Notes: generated by a model not told the origin, from the letters alone. A stretch of DNA of 64,000 nucleotides from Ulvibacter litoralis (GCF_900102055.1 NZ_FNBA01000002.1:744001-808000); one strand, 5' to 3'; shown: positions 43,280-53,241, counted from the first letter of the stretch. Translations and numbers: made by a program.

Positions 43280-45787
43280 ATGACTTTGACCTTTATCAAG
43301 ACCTTTAAGAACATCTATTTGTCTTATTTTAAATTGAAAATTTTCTCTGCAAATCGTTTTAAAAACGTGCTGTTTCTTCTAATCTTTTCATTTTTATCGA
43401 GTTGTAGTCAAAAAATAGTTGGACCTACGCTAAATACTGTTATTCCAGAATACCTTCATTCGAACGAGTTTGAGGCTCAAAACGGATTTATTCTGAAAGA
43501 CAACGACCAAGCATTTGCTTCAAAAATTGATATCATTCAAAAGGCAGAGAAAGAATTACGACTCATTTATTACATTTTCGACTTAGACGAATCTACCGCT
43601 TATATGACGAATGAGATTCTGAAAAAAATTGAAAAGGATAAAGATTTCAGCGTAAAATTACTAACAGACTATCAATGGAACTATAAAAATTTAGATTTCT
43701 TCAGGTGGTTAGAAAAACAACAACCGCATGGAATTCAGCAAATAGAAATTCGCTTTTACAACCGTCCGAGTATATCTGTTATTAAATTCGCTGAGTTCAT
43801 GACGTTAGGGTGTGCAAATGCAAAACAAAATGTTGAAAATAACGGATTGGATTGTACTGAAGAGAAACTAAACTATTTAAATAAATATAATCAATTAAGT
43901 TTAGCCCAAGCAGAAGAAATGATGAGCGTGGAAGCCAAAATATTCTTAGCAGGCTTTTATGCAAAAGACCCCAATGGTATTTTGTTCGGAACACAACTTG
44001 GCTATGGCAGAGATCTTCAAACTATGACGGAAAGTCCTAATGGAACGCCCACTATTGATGAAGCCCAAAAACAGACACTTTTAAAAGTGATGAAACTCTA
44101 TTGGAGTGCAAAAACAGGAAGTACAGCAGAGAAAATTCAAGCTAAAATTCAGCTTTCCATTGCGGGATTATTCTTCGGAAAAGAACTCAAACCATTTTTA
44201 AATGGAGTAGAAACCATACTACCTTTTTCATTAAAAAACTTAGATGGTTCTGCACTAATGACCCATCCTGAAATTGCCTATATCACCGATTATACCCATC
44301 ACAAATTTATACTTGCAGATACAAAAAATGTACAAGTTGGCGGAAGAAACTGTGCGAATGCCTATCACATGCACCCTAACGAATTGGAAAAGAAATACAT
44401 CTTTATGGACACCGATGTTTATTTAAATCTGGATCAAAATGGAGGCGCTCTTTTTAAAAATACGTTTGAAGATTTATGGGGTTTTTCAGAAATGGTAGCA
44501 ACTACTTCAGAAATAGAAAGCCACGCTCCTATCGGTTTCTTATACCTACTAAATCAAGCAAATACACTGGCTGAAACCGAATGTTCAGAAATAACAGATC
44601 CACTTCAAAAGGCAGGATGTACAGGTCAAGTATTCTCTAGCTTACTAGATACAGGTTATTCAGAATTAGTACACTCAACACAAAATGAGTGGGGAGAAAA
44701 GTTTCATGACTATCTAAGTAAGTATGAAAAAGAGTATTTAGCTAAAATAATTAATGATAAACATTGGACGCAACTCAGCGAACTGTTTGATTCTGAAAAT
44801 GGTTTTACGCAAAACACAACCTTCAAAAATAGCCTGCATTCTGCCAATGTAATTCCATTGAAAACGCAAGAAATGTACTATGTTGAAAATGTGCCTTACA
44901 GTTTAAGTCCTTCCGAAGTAAACCAACCAAAACAACGACATTTTGGTTCTTTGTATGGAGAAGAAATTGAACACGGAAAAATGATTCATAAAGTTTGGGA
45001 AGATGCATTTATAGCTGCTTGTGCTAAAAGCGAAAAAACAAACGAGCCTGTTGAAGTGATTATTCATCAAGGATATTTTGCACCCACCGAAAGCGTTGTG
45101 CATCAAATGAACAAATTGATGAACGAGAAAATTTGTCCGAATGTGAAACTAAAAATCTACACCAACTCCATTGTTACTACCGATCTTACACCAATTAACT
45201 TTATTGGGAGAAGACAACTGCATGCGTTATTTCAGGAAAATAAAAATTTTGACACCCCGAAATTTGAGTATTTCGAATACAACAAGTCAGTACTAGATTC
45301 TATTGTAGTAAACAATTTTCCGTTAGAAAATGGCGTTAAAGGAACAGGTTCTTTTTCGCTTCATTCGAAAGTAATTTTATTTGATGATGATATTTATATT
45401 GGTTCTTCAAATGCAGAGTTTAGAAGTTATATGATGGATACAAATAATGGCGTATTTTTAAAAGATGTACCAGAAATAGTAGCTTCCTATAAAAAAACCT
45501 TAAAAAACTTGGAAGATAACAACATCGTAATAGATGCAAAAAGCAGCTTACAATTTAGAGATTTAACACAATTACGTCAACAAGAAGAAAAAGACGTTGC
45601 CGAATTACGTCAACGCTATGCCATGGACGATCGAAGCTTTTTAAAAAGTAGAAAAGCACAATTAGAGTACACTATAACTCAATTATACGAGATTTTAGAC
45701 CAAGTATCTGTAGAAATGGAACAGAGTTTGAAGCGTAAGAAATTAAAAGGCAAATCGAAGCTAGACGAACTACTTAAAGTTTTTTAA
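43280..45787 (+). CDS. Phospholipase D-like lipoprotein
   Basis: An 835-residue protein with two HxKx4D motifs: His340/Lys342/Asp347 (HHKFILAD, then GGRN) and His695/Lys697/Asp702 (HSKVILFD, then GSSN). Both catalytic halves of the PLD/cardiolipin synthase superfamily are therefore intact. The 350-residue spacer between them is much longer than in cardiolipin synthases. A hydrophobic stretch ends in a lipobox at Cys42 (FLSSC), so it should be an outer-membrane lipoprotein; the 41 preceding residues are long, and a TTG start further in is possible. The C-terminus is coiled and charged. Substrate is probably phospholipid or another phosphodiester. It is 21 bases upstream of a secreted nuclease. 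Confidence 0.85.
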   Translation: MTLTFIKTFKNIYLSYFKLKIFSANRFKNVLFLLIFSFLSSCSQKIVGPTLNTVIPEYLHSNEFEAQNGFILKDNDQAFASKIDIIQKAEKELRLIYYIFDLDESTAYMTNEILKKIEKDKDFSVKLLTDYQWNYKNLDFFRWLEKQQPHGIQQIEIRFYNRPSISVIKFAEFMTLGCANAKQNVENNGLDCTEEKLNYLNKYNQLSLAQAEEMMSVEAKIFLAGFYAKDPNGILFGTQLGYGRDLQTMTESPNGTPTIDEAQKQTLLKVMKLYWSAKTGSTAEKIQAKIQLSIAGLFFGKELKPFLNGVETILPFSLKNLDGSALMTHPEIAYITDYTHHKFILADTKNVQVGGRNCANAYHMHPNELEKKYIFMDTDVYLNLDQNGGALFKNTFEDLWGFSEMVATTSEIESHAPIGFLYLLNQANTLAETECSEITDPLQKAGCTGQVFSSLLDTGYSELVHSTQNEWGEKFHDYLSKYEKEYLAKIINDKHWTQLSELFDSENGFTQNTTFKNSLHSANVIPLKTQEMYYVENVPYSLSPSEVNQPKQRHFGSLYGEEIEHGKMIHKVWEDAFIAACAKSEKTNEPVEVIIHQGYFAPTESVVHQMNKLMNEKICPNVKLKIYTNSIVTTDLTPINFIGRRQLHALFQENKNFDTPKFEYFEYNKSVLDSIVVNNFPLENGVKGTGSFSLHSKVILFDDDIYIGSSNAEFRSYMMDTNNGVFLKDVPEIVASYKKTLKNLEDNNIVIDAKSSLQFRDLTQLRQQEEKDVAELRQRYAMDDRSFLKSRKAQLEYTITQLYEILDQVSVEMEQSLKRKKLKGKSKLDELLKVF

Positions 45788-45808
45788 TAGCGTCATTAAA
45801 ATTTACTG

Positions 45809-46636
45809 TTGAAAAAAAACAAATCCCGTACTACTTTATTACTTGCTCTTGTTGTGTTCCTTTATGGTTCATTTCAGGGATCAAGTCAAACAGCTAATAC
45901 AAACACTATACAAGAACTTTCAAATAAAGACACTGTATCCAATGAAGAAATACCTATTGAAGGACTAGTTGCCAATTACAAACCTTTAAAAGTGTTAGAT
46001 TATGAAGCAGCGAGAAAGGTGTTATTTACAGAGATTTATAACGAAAACGACACCATAACCTGTGTTTACACAAATTACAAACTGCCTGTTTCAAAAACTG
46101 AAGACAATCCAATTTCAAAATTGATTAAATTAAATCCATTAAAAAGCATCATAGCCGAGCATTCCTATCCTAGAAGCAAAGGTGCGAAAAGCGGCAATGG
46201 AAAAAGTGACATGCACCATCTCTTTCCTGTGCGACTTGGTGTTAATGTAGCTCGATACAATCATCCGTTTGCCAATATTCCTGACGACAAATGTATTGCT
46301 TGGTATGATGAAGACGAACGGTATCAATCAAAACCCAGCGAGGATGACGGAAATTGTGCTAAGAAAACAAAAGAAGCCTTCGAACCACAGGATAATTTTA
46401 AAGGAAACGTCGCAAGGGCTGTCTTTTACTTTTACACCATGTATATGGAAGAAGCTTTGACAGAAGACGAAGCATTTTTCGAATTACAACGAGAAACATT
46501 ACTACAATGGCATCTCGATGATCCTGTAGATAAAGCTGAACTGAAAAGAACTTATTTAATCGCTGCATATCAATCTAACAGAGCAAACCCTTTCGTGCTT
46601 GATAAAACATTAGCCATTAGACTCTATGGTGAATAA
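45809..46636 (+). CDS. Secreted endonuclease I family nuclease
   Basis: A 275-residue exported nuclease from TTG 45809 (no in-frame ATG nearby; signal peptide MKKNKSRTTLLLALVVFLYG). The catalytic part matches endonuclease I / NucM: AEHSYPRSKG, then SDMHHLFPV with the catalytic His pair, and the conserved RANPFVLD near the C-terminus. It cleaves DNA nonspecifically. Tight spacing to the phospholipase-D-like gene suggests a shared transcript and a shared role in breaking down external macromolecules. Confidence 0.88.
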   Translation: MKKNKSRTTLLLALVVFLYGSFQGSSQTANTNTIQELSNKDTVSNEEIPIEGLVANYKPLKVLDYEAARKVLFTEIYNENDTITCVYTNYKLPVSKTEDNPISKLIKLNPLKSIIAEHSYPRSKGAKSGNGKSDMHHLFPVRLGVNVARYNHPFANIPDDKCIAWYDEDERYQSKPSEDDGNCAKKTKEAFEPQDNFKGNVARAVFYFYTMYMEEALTEDEAFFELQRETLLQWHLDDPVDKAELKRTYLIAAYQSNRANPFVLDKTLAIRLYGE

Positions 46637-46668
46637 TGTTTGCGTTATTTATACTTCAGACAAAAATA

Positions 46669-46713
46669 AAAGAGCAATTCACTGAATGCTAAAATTCAAT
46701 GAGTTGCTCTTTA
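46669..46713. terminator. Bidirectional hairpin terminator
   Basis: AAAGAGCAA pairs with TTGCTCTTT with further pairing of the interior (ATTCACTGAAT against ATTCAATGAGT, imperfect). It lies between the convergent nuclease and nnr genes. Confidence 0.75.
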
Positions 46714-46737
46714 CTTTCAAAGATGTTAATTTTATAA

Positions 46738-48282
46738 CTATTTCTCTTGTGGTTCTTCCTGCGGTTGTGGTTCTTGCTCAAATAATGCCAAATACGCATT
46801 CCCGAGCGCATTGCTTATATCACTTGCCATAACTGCTTCGTAGCTCACTTGTTGCGACACAATATTTCCTGCACTTCCGTGTAGATAAACGCCAAATACA
46901 GCCGCGATTAATGGATCATATCCTTGTGACAATAATCCGGCAATAACACCAGAAAGCACATCACCACTTCCTGCAGTCGCCATTCCTGGGTTTCCAGTGG
47001 TATTCACATATAGTTTATCACCAAAAACAGTAATTGTATTTGCTCCTTTTATAATGACTATAACATCATTTTTTTTAGAAAAAGCTTTTGTTTTTTCAAT
47101 TCTATCAAAATCATTTTTTGTAGGCCCCAACAGACGTTCCAATTCTCCTAAATGTGGCGTTAAGATGGAATACTTCGGAAGCACTTTTAACAACTCTTTA
47201 TTTTCAGAAATACAATTAATGGCATCTGCATCAATAACCATCGGGGCTTTAGTTTCTGAAAAAAGTTTAACCAATGCTGAAACCGTTTTCTTTTCAGTAG
47301 CAATTCCCATACCCACAGCAATGGCTGAAGGTTCAAAGTTTAATTGAATATCTGTAATAAAAGTATCTTCTGTATCGGTCAACACCATTGCTTCAGGCAA
47401 TGCAGTTTGCAAAATACTATATCCACATTTTGGCACAAAAGAAGTTACAAGTCCCGCACCAGCTTTAAAAGCACTTTTTGATGCTAAAATAGCTGCGCCT
47501 ATCTTTCCGTAGCTCCCTGCAATCACTAAAGCATGACCGTAAGTTCCTTTATGATCAAATTTTTGACGTTGCTTGTAAAACTTTTGCGCTTCCTGCTTGG
47601 CTATTAATTCTGCCAAAGGTTCGGTTGTGTGTAAAAATTCGGGATCTAATCCAATCTCTAAAACTTCAAAAAATGGTACATATTTCCCTGTTTCAGGAAG
47701 AAAAAACGACAACTTTGGTGCTTGAAACGTGAGGGTATGATTGGCTTGTAAAACTGCTTCAGGATCTTGTAACGGTTCATTTGCATACAACCCTGTTGGC
47801 ATATCCACAGCTAACTTAAACGCTTTTTCAGCATTCAAATACTGAATAAGTTTCTTGACCCAGCCGTCCAATTTCCGATTCATTCCAATTCCGAAAATGG
47901 CATCTATAATGATATCTTCTGGGTTAATTTCAGGAAAATCTTCTTCCGAAGTCATTAAATGAGGCCACGACTTTGTCACATTTTTAATGCGATCGTAATT
48001 AATAAGAAAGTTTTTAGACCGTTTATCGCTACAATTTACAACATACATATGCACATTGTATCCGTTTTCAATCAGCAAACGTCCAATTACAAGTCCGTCA
48101 CCTCCATTGTTTCCGATCCCACAAAATATATGAATAGGCACTTGAGCGCCTTGCATTCGTTGGTGTAACCAATTGAAAATCTGCGTTCCAGCACGCTCCA
48201 TTAAGTCGGAAGGTGTAATTTGTTGTTTTTCAGTTGTAATTTGATCTGCTTGGTATAATTGTTCCGAAGAAAATATTTTCAT
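46738..48282 (-). CDS. nnr: Bifunctional NAD(P)H-hydrate epimerase / dehydratase
   Basis: A 514-residue metabolite-repair enzyme. Residues 1-215 are the epimerase (YjeF-N; CGIGNNGGDGLVIGRLL, DAIFGIGMNRKLDG). Residues 225-500 are the ADP/ATP-dependent dehydratase (GTYGHALVIAGSYGKIGA, LTPHLGELERLLG, GNPGMATAGSGDVLSGVIAG). Together they restore NADH and NADPH from their hydrates. The fusion is common in bacteria. The Pro/Gln/Glu-rich tail is unconserved. Divergent from the thr region. Confidence 0.96.
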   Translation of the reverse strand: MKIFSSEQLYQADQITTEKQQITPSDLMERAGTQIFNWLHQRMQGAQVPIHIFCGIGNNGGDGLVIGRLLIENGYNVHMYVVNCSDKRSKNFLINYDRIKNVTKSWPHLMTSEEDFPEINPEDIIIDAIFGIGMNRKLDGWVKKLIQYLNAEKAFKLAVDMPTGLYANEPLQDPEAVLQANHTLTFQAPKLSFFLPETGKYVPFFEVLEIGLDPEFLHTTEPLAELIAKQEAQKFYKQRQKFDHKGTYGHALVIAGSYGKIGAAILASKSAFKAGAGLVTSFVPKCGYSILQTALPEAMVLTDTEDTFITDIQLNFEPSAIAVGMGIATEKKTVSALVKLFSETKAPMVIDADAINCISENKELLKVLPKYSILTPHLGELERLLGPTKNDFDRIEKTKAFSKKNDVIVIIKGANTITVFGDKLYVNTTGNPGMATAGSGDVLSGVIAGLLSQGYDPLIAAVFGVYLHGSAGNIVSQQVSYEAVMASDISNALGNAYLALFEQEPQPQEEPQEK

Positions 48283-48346
48283 AAAAAAGATTATAATTGA
48301 TAGTGCTCATTTCTGTAAAAATAATACATTTACTGTAACATATTAT

Positions 48347-48439
48347 ATGAATTACACATACTTACATAGTATTCTTTCTTTAACCTCTGTTCAAACAGGC
48401 AATAGTATTTCTTTTACTATTGGTACCCCGTTGGGGTAA
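48347..48439 (+). CDS. Putative thr operon leader peptide (30 residues)
   Basis: A frame from ATG 48347 to TAA 48437-48439, 90 bases ahead of thrA. Of 30 residues five are Thr and three Ile, the end products of this pathway, which is suggestive but not a Thr run as in E. coli ThrL. Two hairpins lie inside its 3' half (see separate entry), so a stalled or moving ribosome would decide their folding. I infer an attenuation leader. It could be chance. Confidence 0.45.
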   Translation: MNYTYLHSILSLTSVQTGNSISFTIGTPLG

Positions 48440-48489
48440 TCATATAAACATATCATCCATTCCTATTTTTTTTCATTTCTGAAAAAAAA
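48400..48489 (+). promoter_or_regulatory. Candidate attenuator hairpins before thrA
   Basis: Three inverted repeats in a row. CAATAGTA/TACTATTG (48400-48407, 48415-48422) has a seven-base loop. TACCCC/GGGGTA (48424-48429, 48433-48438) has a three-base loop and covers the leader stop. TTTTTTTTCA/TGAAAAAAAA (48466-48475, 48480-48489) has a four-base loop and includes an eight-T run. The first and second abut with a single base between. The T-run is 27 bases from the GC-rich hairpin, too far for a plain terminator, so the mechanism is unclear. Confidence 0.45.
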
Positions 48490-48529
48490 CAAACTCATTT
48501 TAGTATTCCAACTACATAATCATTGACCA

Positions 48530-50968
48530 ATGAAAGTTTTAAAATTTGGAGGTACCTCTGTCGGTAGCTTAGAAAACATACAAAAAGTAATCACAATTAT
48601 TGAAAATCAATCAAAAAACGATTCCATCTGCGTGGTTGTTTCTGCTTTTTCGGGAGTTACAGACCAATTGCTACATGCTGGGAAATTAGCCGCTTCAAAA
48701 GATGCTCGTTTTTCTGAAATTTTTCAGCAGTTAAAAACACGCCATCAAGAAGTTGCTACAGGTTTAAACGTTTCAACAGAGAATTCTGTTCAGTTTCAAA
48801 CCTATTTAGCGCAACTAGAAGATCTTTTAAAAGGGATTTATTACATTAATGAATTGTCTAATCGCACACAAGATCGATTGGCAGCCTTTGGCGAATTATG
48901 TTCATCTTCAATCATTACTGAATCCCTACAGCAAAAAGGATTGGCTGCAAAACGTAAAAACGCAGTAGAATTAATTGTCACTAAAAATGGAACGGCAAGA
49001 AAATCTGTAAACTACGCAGTTACAAATAAAAATATTGAAACATATTTCCACACAGCTTCAGAAAGAATCACCATTGTTCCTGGATTTGTAGCTGCTTTGG
49101 AGAATAATGAAATCACAACGCTGGGACGAGGCGGTTCCGATTTTTCAGCAGCAATCATTGCAGCAGCTTTAGATACTTCCGAATTACAAATTTGGACCGA
49201 TGTGAGCGGAATGTACACCGCAAATCCGTCGTTAGTAAAACATGCTAAGCCAATTAAAAACATTTCGTACCAAGAGGCGATGGAGTTGTCACATTTTGGA
49301 GCAAAGGTGCTCTACCCTCCTACTATTGTTCCTGTGATGCAAAAAAACATCCAAATCGCCATAAAAAATACGTTTGCACCAGAGGATGAAGGAACACTTA
49401 TCACCAATACTGTTGATCCAAATGAAGAGTCGGTAAAAGGGATTACTAATATTGGAAACATAGCCCTTCTAACGCTTGAAGGAACAGGGTTGGTTGGAAT
49501 TCCTGGCATCTCAAAACGCCTTTTTGAAACCATTTCACAGCAGTCTATTAATGTGATCCTAATTACGCAAGCGTCCAGTGAGCATAGTATTTGTCTCGGA
49601 ATTTTAGCCGAGGAAGCAACCAAAGCACAAAACGCGATTGATCTAGAGTTTGAAAATGAAATTGAACTAGGTAAAATGTTCCCTGTTATTGTTGAAGAAG
49701 ATCTTTCTATCATCGCATTAGTGGGTGACAAAATGAAGAATCATCAAGGAATTAGCGGAAAAATGTTTAGCAAACTCGGAAAAAACAACATAAACATCCG
49801 AGCCATTGCACAAGGTGCCAGCGAGAAAAACATTTCCGCAGTCATTGCTAAAAAAGATGTAAAAAAGGCTTTAAACGTTTTGCATGAGCGCTTTTTTGAA
49901 GATCAGCGCAAACAAATCAATTTATACATCGCGGGAGTTGGAAATGTTGGCGCCAAATTACTCAATCAAATCGAGCAACAGAAGCAGTATTTAAAAGAGA
50001 AATTAAACCTTAACATACGTGTCATCGGAATTACAAATTCTAAAAAAATGTATTTTAATTCGGACGGAATTCCCTTAAAAAAATGGGAAACTCTTTTAGC
50101 GGAAGGCGAACCGACAAGTATTGAAGGGTTTCAAAATAAAATCAACACCTACAACAAACGAAATAGTGTTTTTGTAGATGTTACCGCAAATGAAACGGTG
50201 GCAAATAGTTACAATACCTTGCTAGAAAAAAGTGTTGCTGTGGTTGCTTGCAATAAGATAGCTTGCTCTGCTGAATATGACAAATACGCCGAATTAAAAC
50301 ACTTGGCAACGCAATACAATGCGCCGTTCTTGTTTGAAACAAATGTTGGTGCAGGTTTACCTATTATAGATACACTGAACAATTTAATTGCTTCTGGAGA
50401 TCAAGTTATTACTATAAAAGCAGTGCTTTCTGGGAGTCTAAACTTTGTGTTTAATAATTATAAAGAAGGCGTAGCTTTTCATGATGTCGTACAGCAAGCC
50501 AAAGCCGAAGGCTATACCGAACCCGACCCGAGAATTGACTTAAGTGGTGTCGATGTAGCGCGAAAAATATTGATTCTAGCACGAGAAAGCGGACTGCAAC
50601 TCAACCTGGAAGACGTTGTTAATACGCCATTTCTTACTTCGAAAAATTTGGAAAGCACTTCGGTAGATCACTTTTTTGAAACGTTGATTGAAGATGATGC
50701 GCATTTTCAAAAATTACTTGCGAGTGCTACAAAAAATAAGGCGCAGTTAAAATATGTAGCACAACTCGTTGACGGTACGTTGCAAGTGGGCCTTGAAGAA
50801 ATACCTTCGGGACATCCTTTTTACAATTTGGAAGGGAAAGATAATATGGTACTGTTTTACACCAAAAGATACCCAGAACAGCCCTTAATTATTAAAGGAG
50901 CGGGTGCTGGTGCCGATGTTACAGCTTCTGGACTATTTTCAGATATCATTCGTTTAAGAACTTTTTAA
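48530..50968 (+). CDS. thrA: Bifunctional aspartokinase / homoserine dehydrogenase
   Basis: An 812-residue enzyme that phosphorylates aspartate and reduces aspartate semialdehyde to homoserine. The kinase (1-295) starts KVLKFGGTSVGS and has GRGGSDFSAA. Two ACT domains (about 310-450; AIAQGASEKNISAVI) allow amino acid feedback. The homoserine dehydrogenase part (about 465-812) has the Rossmann start YIAGVGNVGAKLL, then ETNVGAGLPIIDTL and GYTEPDPRIDLSGVDVARK. The length equals E. coli ThrA. First gene of thrABC. Confidence 0.97.
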   Translation: MKVLKFGGTSVGSLENIQKVITIIENQSKNDSICVVVSAFSGVTDQLLHAGKLAASKDARFSEIFQQLKTRHQEVATGLNVSTENSVQFQTYLAQLEDLLKGIYYINELSNRTQDRLAAFGELCSSSIITESLQQKGLAAKRKNAVELIVTKNGTARKSVNYAVTNKNIETYFHTASERITIVPGFVAALENNEITTLGRGGSDFSAAIIAAALDTSELQIWTDVSGMYTANPSLVKHAKPIKNISYQEAMELSHFGAKVLYPPTIVPVMQKNIQIAIKNTFAPEDEGTLITNTVDPNEESVKGITNIGNIALLTLEGTGLVGIPGISKRLFETISQQSINVILITQASSEHSICLGILAEEATKAQNAIDLEFENEIELGKMFPVIVEEDLSIIALVGDKMKNHQGISGKMFSKLGKNNINIRAIAQGASEKNISAVIAKKDVKKALNVLHERFFEDQRKQINLYIAGVGNVGAKLLNQIEQQKQYLKEKLNLNIRVIGITNSKKMYFNSDGIPLKKWETLLAEGEPTSIEGFQNKINTYNKRNSVFVDVTANETVANSYNTLLEKSVAVVACNKIACSAEYDKYAELKHLATQYNAPFLFETNVGAGLPIIDTLNNLIASGDQVITIKAVLSGSLNFVFNNYKEGVAFHDVVQQAKAEGYTEPDPRIDLSGVDVARKILILARESGLQLNLEDVVNTPFLTSKNLESTSVDHFFETLIEDDAHFQKLLASATKNKAQLKYVAQLVDGTLQVGLEEIPSGHPFYNLEGKDNMVLFYTKRYPEQPLIIKGAGAGADVTASGLFSDIIRLRTF

Positions 50969-50969
50969 G

Positions 50970-51893
50970 ATGAAAGAAATACGTGTTTTTTCACCCGCAA
51001 CAGTCGCCAATGTAAACTGTGGTTTCGATCTTCTAGGTTTTGCTTTGGAAGGAATTGGCGATGAAATTTTACTTCGGAAAGTACCGCAACAAGGAATCAA
51101 AATCGTTCGGATTGAAGGTGCCGAACTACCGTTAGAAGCCTCAAAAAATGTAGCTGGAGTTGCCGGAATGGCACTTTTAGAACATATTAAAGCTGATTAC
51201 GGCTTTGAAATTGAAATCAAAAAAGGAATACCGTTGGGAAGTGGTATTGGCGGAAGTGCCGCAAGTGCTGCTGCTGTTGTTTTTGGAATCAATCAATTTT
51301 TAGAAACACCTTTTTCACTGCAAGAATTGGCGTATTTTGGAATGAAAGGAGAAGCAGTCGCTAGCGGAAATGAACATGCCGATAACGTTGCGCCTGCCAT
51401 CTTTGGAGGTTTTACGCTAATTCCGAGTTACAATCCGTTTACCATTGTTTCAATTCCGGTGCCTGCTAATTTGTATGTCACAATCATCCATCCGCATATT
51501 GAGATTAAAACCAAAGAAGCAAGACAATTGCTTCCTAAAAACATCACGTTACAAGATTCTATTACACAAAGTGGAAATCTTGCAGGATTGGTAGCGGCAT
51601 TATATACAAGTGATTATAAACTTTTGCAGAATAGTTTACACGATGTTTTGGTAGAACCACATCGCAAGGCATTGTTACCTCTTTTCGATACAGCAAAAGA
51701 AATAGCGCTTACGAACAGCGCCTTAGGCTTCGGAATTAGTGGCTCTGGCCCTTCTATGTTTTCACTTTGTAACGGAAAAGCTTCCGCAGAAAAAGTGGAA
51801 AAAGCTTTGAGCACACTTTATAAAGAACAACACATAACCATTGACAGTCACATTTCTAAAGTGAGTACTGTTGGTAGTAAAATTATACCCTAA
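50970..51893 (+). CDS. thrB: Homoserine kinase
   Basis: A 307-residue GHMP kinase that makes O-phosphohomoserine. It begins with SPATVANVNCGFDLLG and carries the ATP loop PLGSGIGGSAASAAA (about 89-103) and the late GISGSGPSMF. Its ATG is one base past the thrA stop and its stop overlaps the thrC start, so translation of the three genes is coupled. Confidence 0.97.
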   Translation: MKEIRVFSPATVANVNCGFDLLGFALEGIGDEILLRKVPQQGIKIVRIEGAELPLEASKNVAGVAGMALLEHIKADYGFEIEIKKGIPLGSGIGGSAASAAAVVFGINQFLETPFSLQELAYFGMKGEAVASGNEHADNVAPAIFGGFTLIPSYNPFTIVSIPVPANLYVTIIHPHIEIKTKEARQLLPKNITLQDSITQSGNLAGLVAALYTSDYKLLQNSLHDVLVEPHRKALLPLFDTAKEIALTNSALGFGISGSGPSMFSLCNGKASAEKVEKALSTLYKEQHITIDSHISKVSTVGSKIIP

Positions 51894-53194
51894 TGAAGTA
51901 TTACAGTTTAGAACACAAAGCACCAAACGTATCTTTTAAAGAGGCTGTTATTAACGGAATTGCACCCGATAAAGGCTTGTATTTTCCTGAAAAGATAAGC
52001 CCGTTACCGGCTTCTTTTTTTGAAACCATTGAATCATTGTCCAACGAAGAAATTGCGTATCAAGCCATTCGTCAATTTATTGGGGACGAAATTGACGAAA
52101 AATCACTTCGTTCAATTATTGCTGAAACTGTTTCGTTCGATTTTCCGTTGGTTTCACTTTCTGAAAACGTAGCAACCCTCGAGCTGTTTCACGGTCCGAC
52201 TATGGCATTTAAAGATGTGGGTGCACGTTTTATGGCGCGTTGCTTGGGCCATTTTGCTGAAACGACTGAAAAAAAACAAGATGTAACCGTTTTAGTAGCT
52301 ACAAGTGGAGATACCGGAGGTGCGGTAGCGAGTGGTTTTTTAGGCGTAGAAGGGGTCAAAGTCGTGATTCTCTATCCTAGTGGAAAAGTCAGTGACATTC
52401 AAGAAAAACAACTCACAACGCTTGGACAAAACATTGTTGCCTTAGAAGTGGATGGCACTTTTGACGATTGTCAAGCGATGGTAAAAACTGCTTTTTTGGA
52501 CACCGATATCACACAAAAAAGACAATTAACTTCAGCCAACTCCATCAATGTTGCGAGATGGCTGCCACAGTGTTTTTATTTCCTTTTTGCATACAAACAG
52601 GCTAAAAAAGCTTCAAAAGAGTTGGTTTTCTCTGTTCCAAGTGGAAATTTTGGGAATATCTGCGCAGGAATGGTGGCTTACAAATTAGGAATGCCCGTAC
52701 AACAGTTTATTGCTTCTGTAAATGAAAACGATATTGTTCCTCGTTTTCTAGAAAACGGCAACTACACCCCTAAACCTTCCGTAGCAACCATTTCAAACGC
52801 TATGGATGTTGGTGATCCTAGTAATTTTATACGTATTCGAGAGCTTTTCAATAATAATTTTGAAGCACTTTCAGAAATGCTTACCTCCTATTCATATAGT
52901 GATACCGAGACACGAACTGCTATGAAAGAGTTGCATACGACTTATAATTATACGGCAGATCCGCACGGAGCGGTGGGGTATTTAGGCTTGAAAAAACACC
53001 AAGAAAAAGCACCCCAAACCTTAGGAATCTTTTTAGAAACAGCGCATCCCATCAAGTTTTTAGACGTTGTGGAAGATGCCCTAGCGATTAAAGTTAATAT
53101 TCCGGAAGTGATTGAAGGTTTAATTCAGAAAAAAAAGGAAGCACTCTTTATAAAAAATTATGCTGAATTCAAAGACTATATGATGCGTAGCTAA
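51893..53194 (+). CDS. thrC: Threonine synthase
   Basis: A 433-residue PLP enzyme that turns O-phosphohomoserine into threonine. It starts MKYYSLEHKAPNVSF. The PLP lysine is in MAFKDVGARFM, the phosphate-binding glycine loop is ATSGDTGGAVASG, and PSGNFGNICAGMVA follows. This is the longer type of threonine synthase used by E. coli. ATG overlaps the thrB stop. Confidence 0.97.
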   Translation: MKYYSLEHKAPNVSFKEAVINGIAPDKGLYFPEKISPLPASFFETIESLSNEEIAYQAIRQFIGDEIDEKSLRSIIAETVSFDFPLVSLSENVATLELFHGPTMAFKDVGARFMARCLGHFAETTEKKQDVTVLVATSGDTGGAVASGFLGVEGVKVVILYPSGKVSDIQEKQLTTLGQNIVALEVDGTFDDCQAMVKTAFLDTDITQKRQLTSANSINVARWLPQCFYFLFAYKQAKKASKELVFSVPSGNFGNICAGMVAYKLGMPVQQFIASVNENDIVPRFLENGNYTPKPSVATISNAMDVGDPSNFIRIRELFNNNFEALSEMLTSYSYSDTETRTAMKELHTTYNYTADPHGAVGYLGLKKHQEKAPQTLGIFLETAHPIKFLDVVEDALAIKVNIPEVIEGLIQKKKEALFIKNYAEFKDYMMRS

Positions 53195-53205
53195 GTCATA
53201 ATTTA

Positions 53206-53213
53206 TACATTTG
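53206..53213 (+). promoter_or_regulatory. -7 box TACATTTG upstream of gcvT
   Basis: Exact TAnnTTTG in the 47-base gap after thrC, ending 28 bases before the gcvT ATG. No clear -33 TTG. Suggests that gcvT and the following genes have their own promoter. Confidence 0.5.
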
Positions 53214-53241
53214 CACTCGTTAAATTAAAGTACTATAAATT

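Noticed and set aside
53195-53241. Possible glycine riboswitch before gcvT
   Set aside because: The gap is only 47 bases and shows no riboswitch structure.
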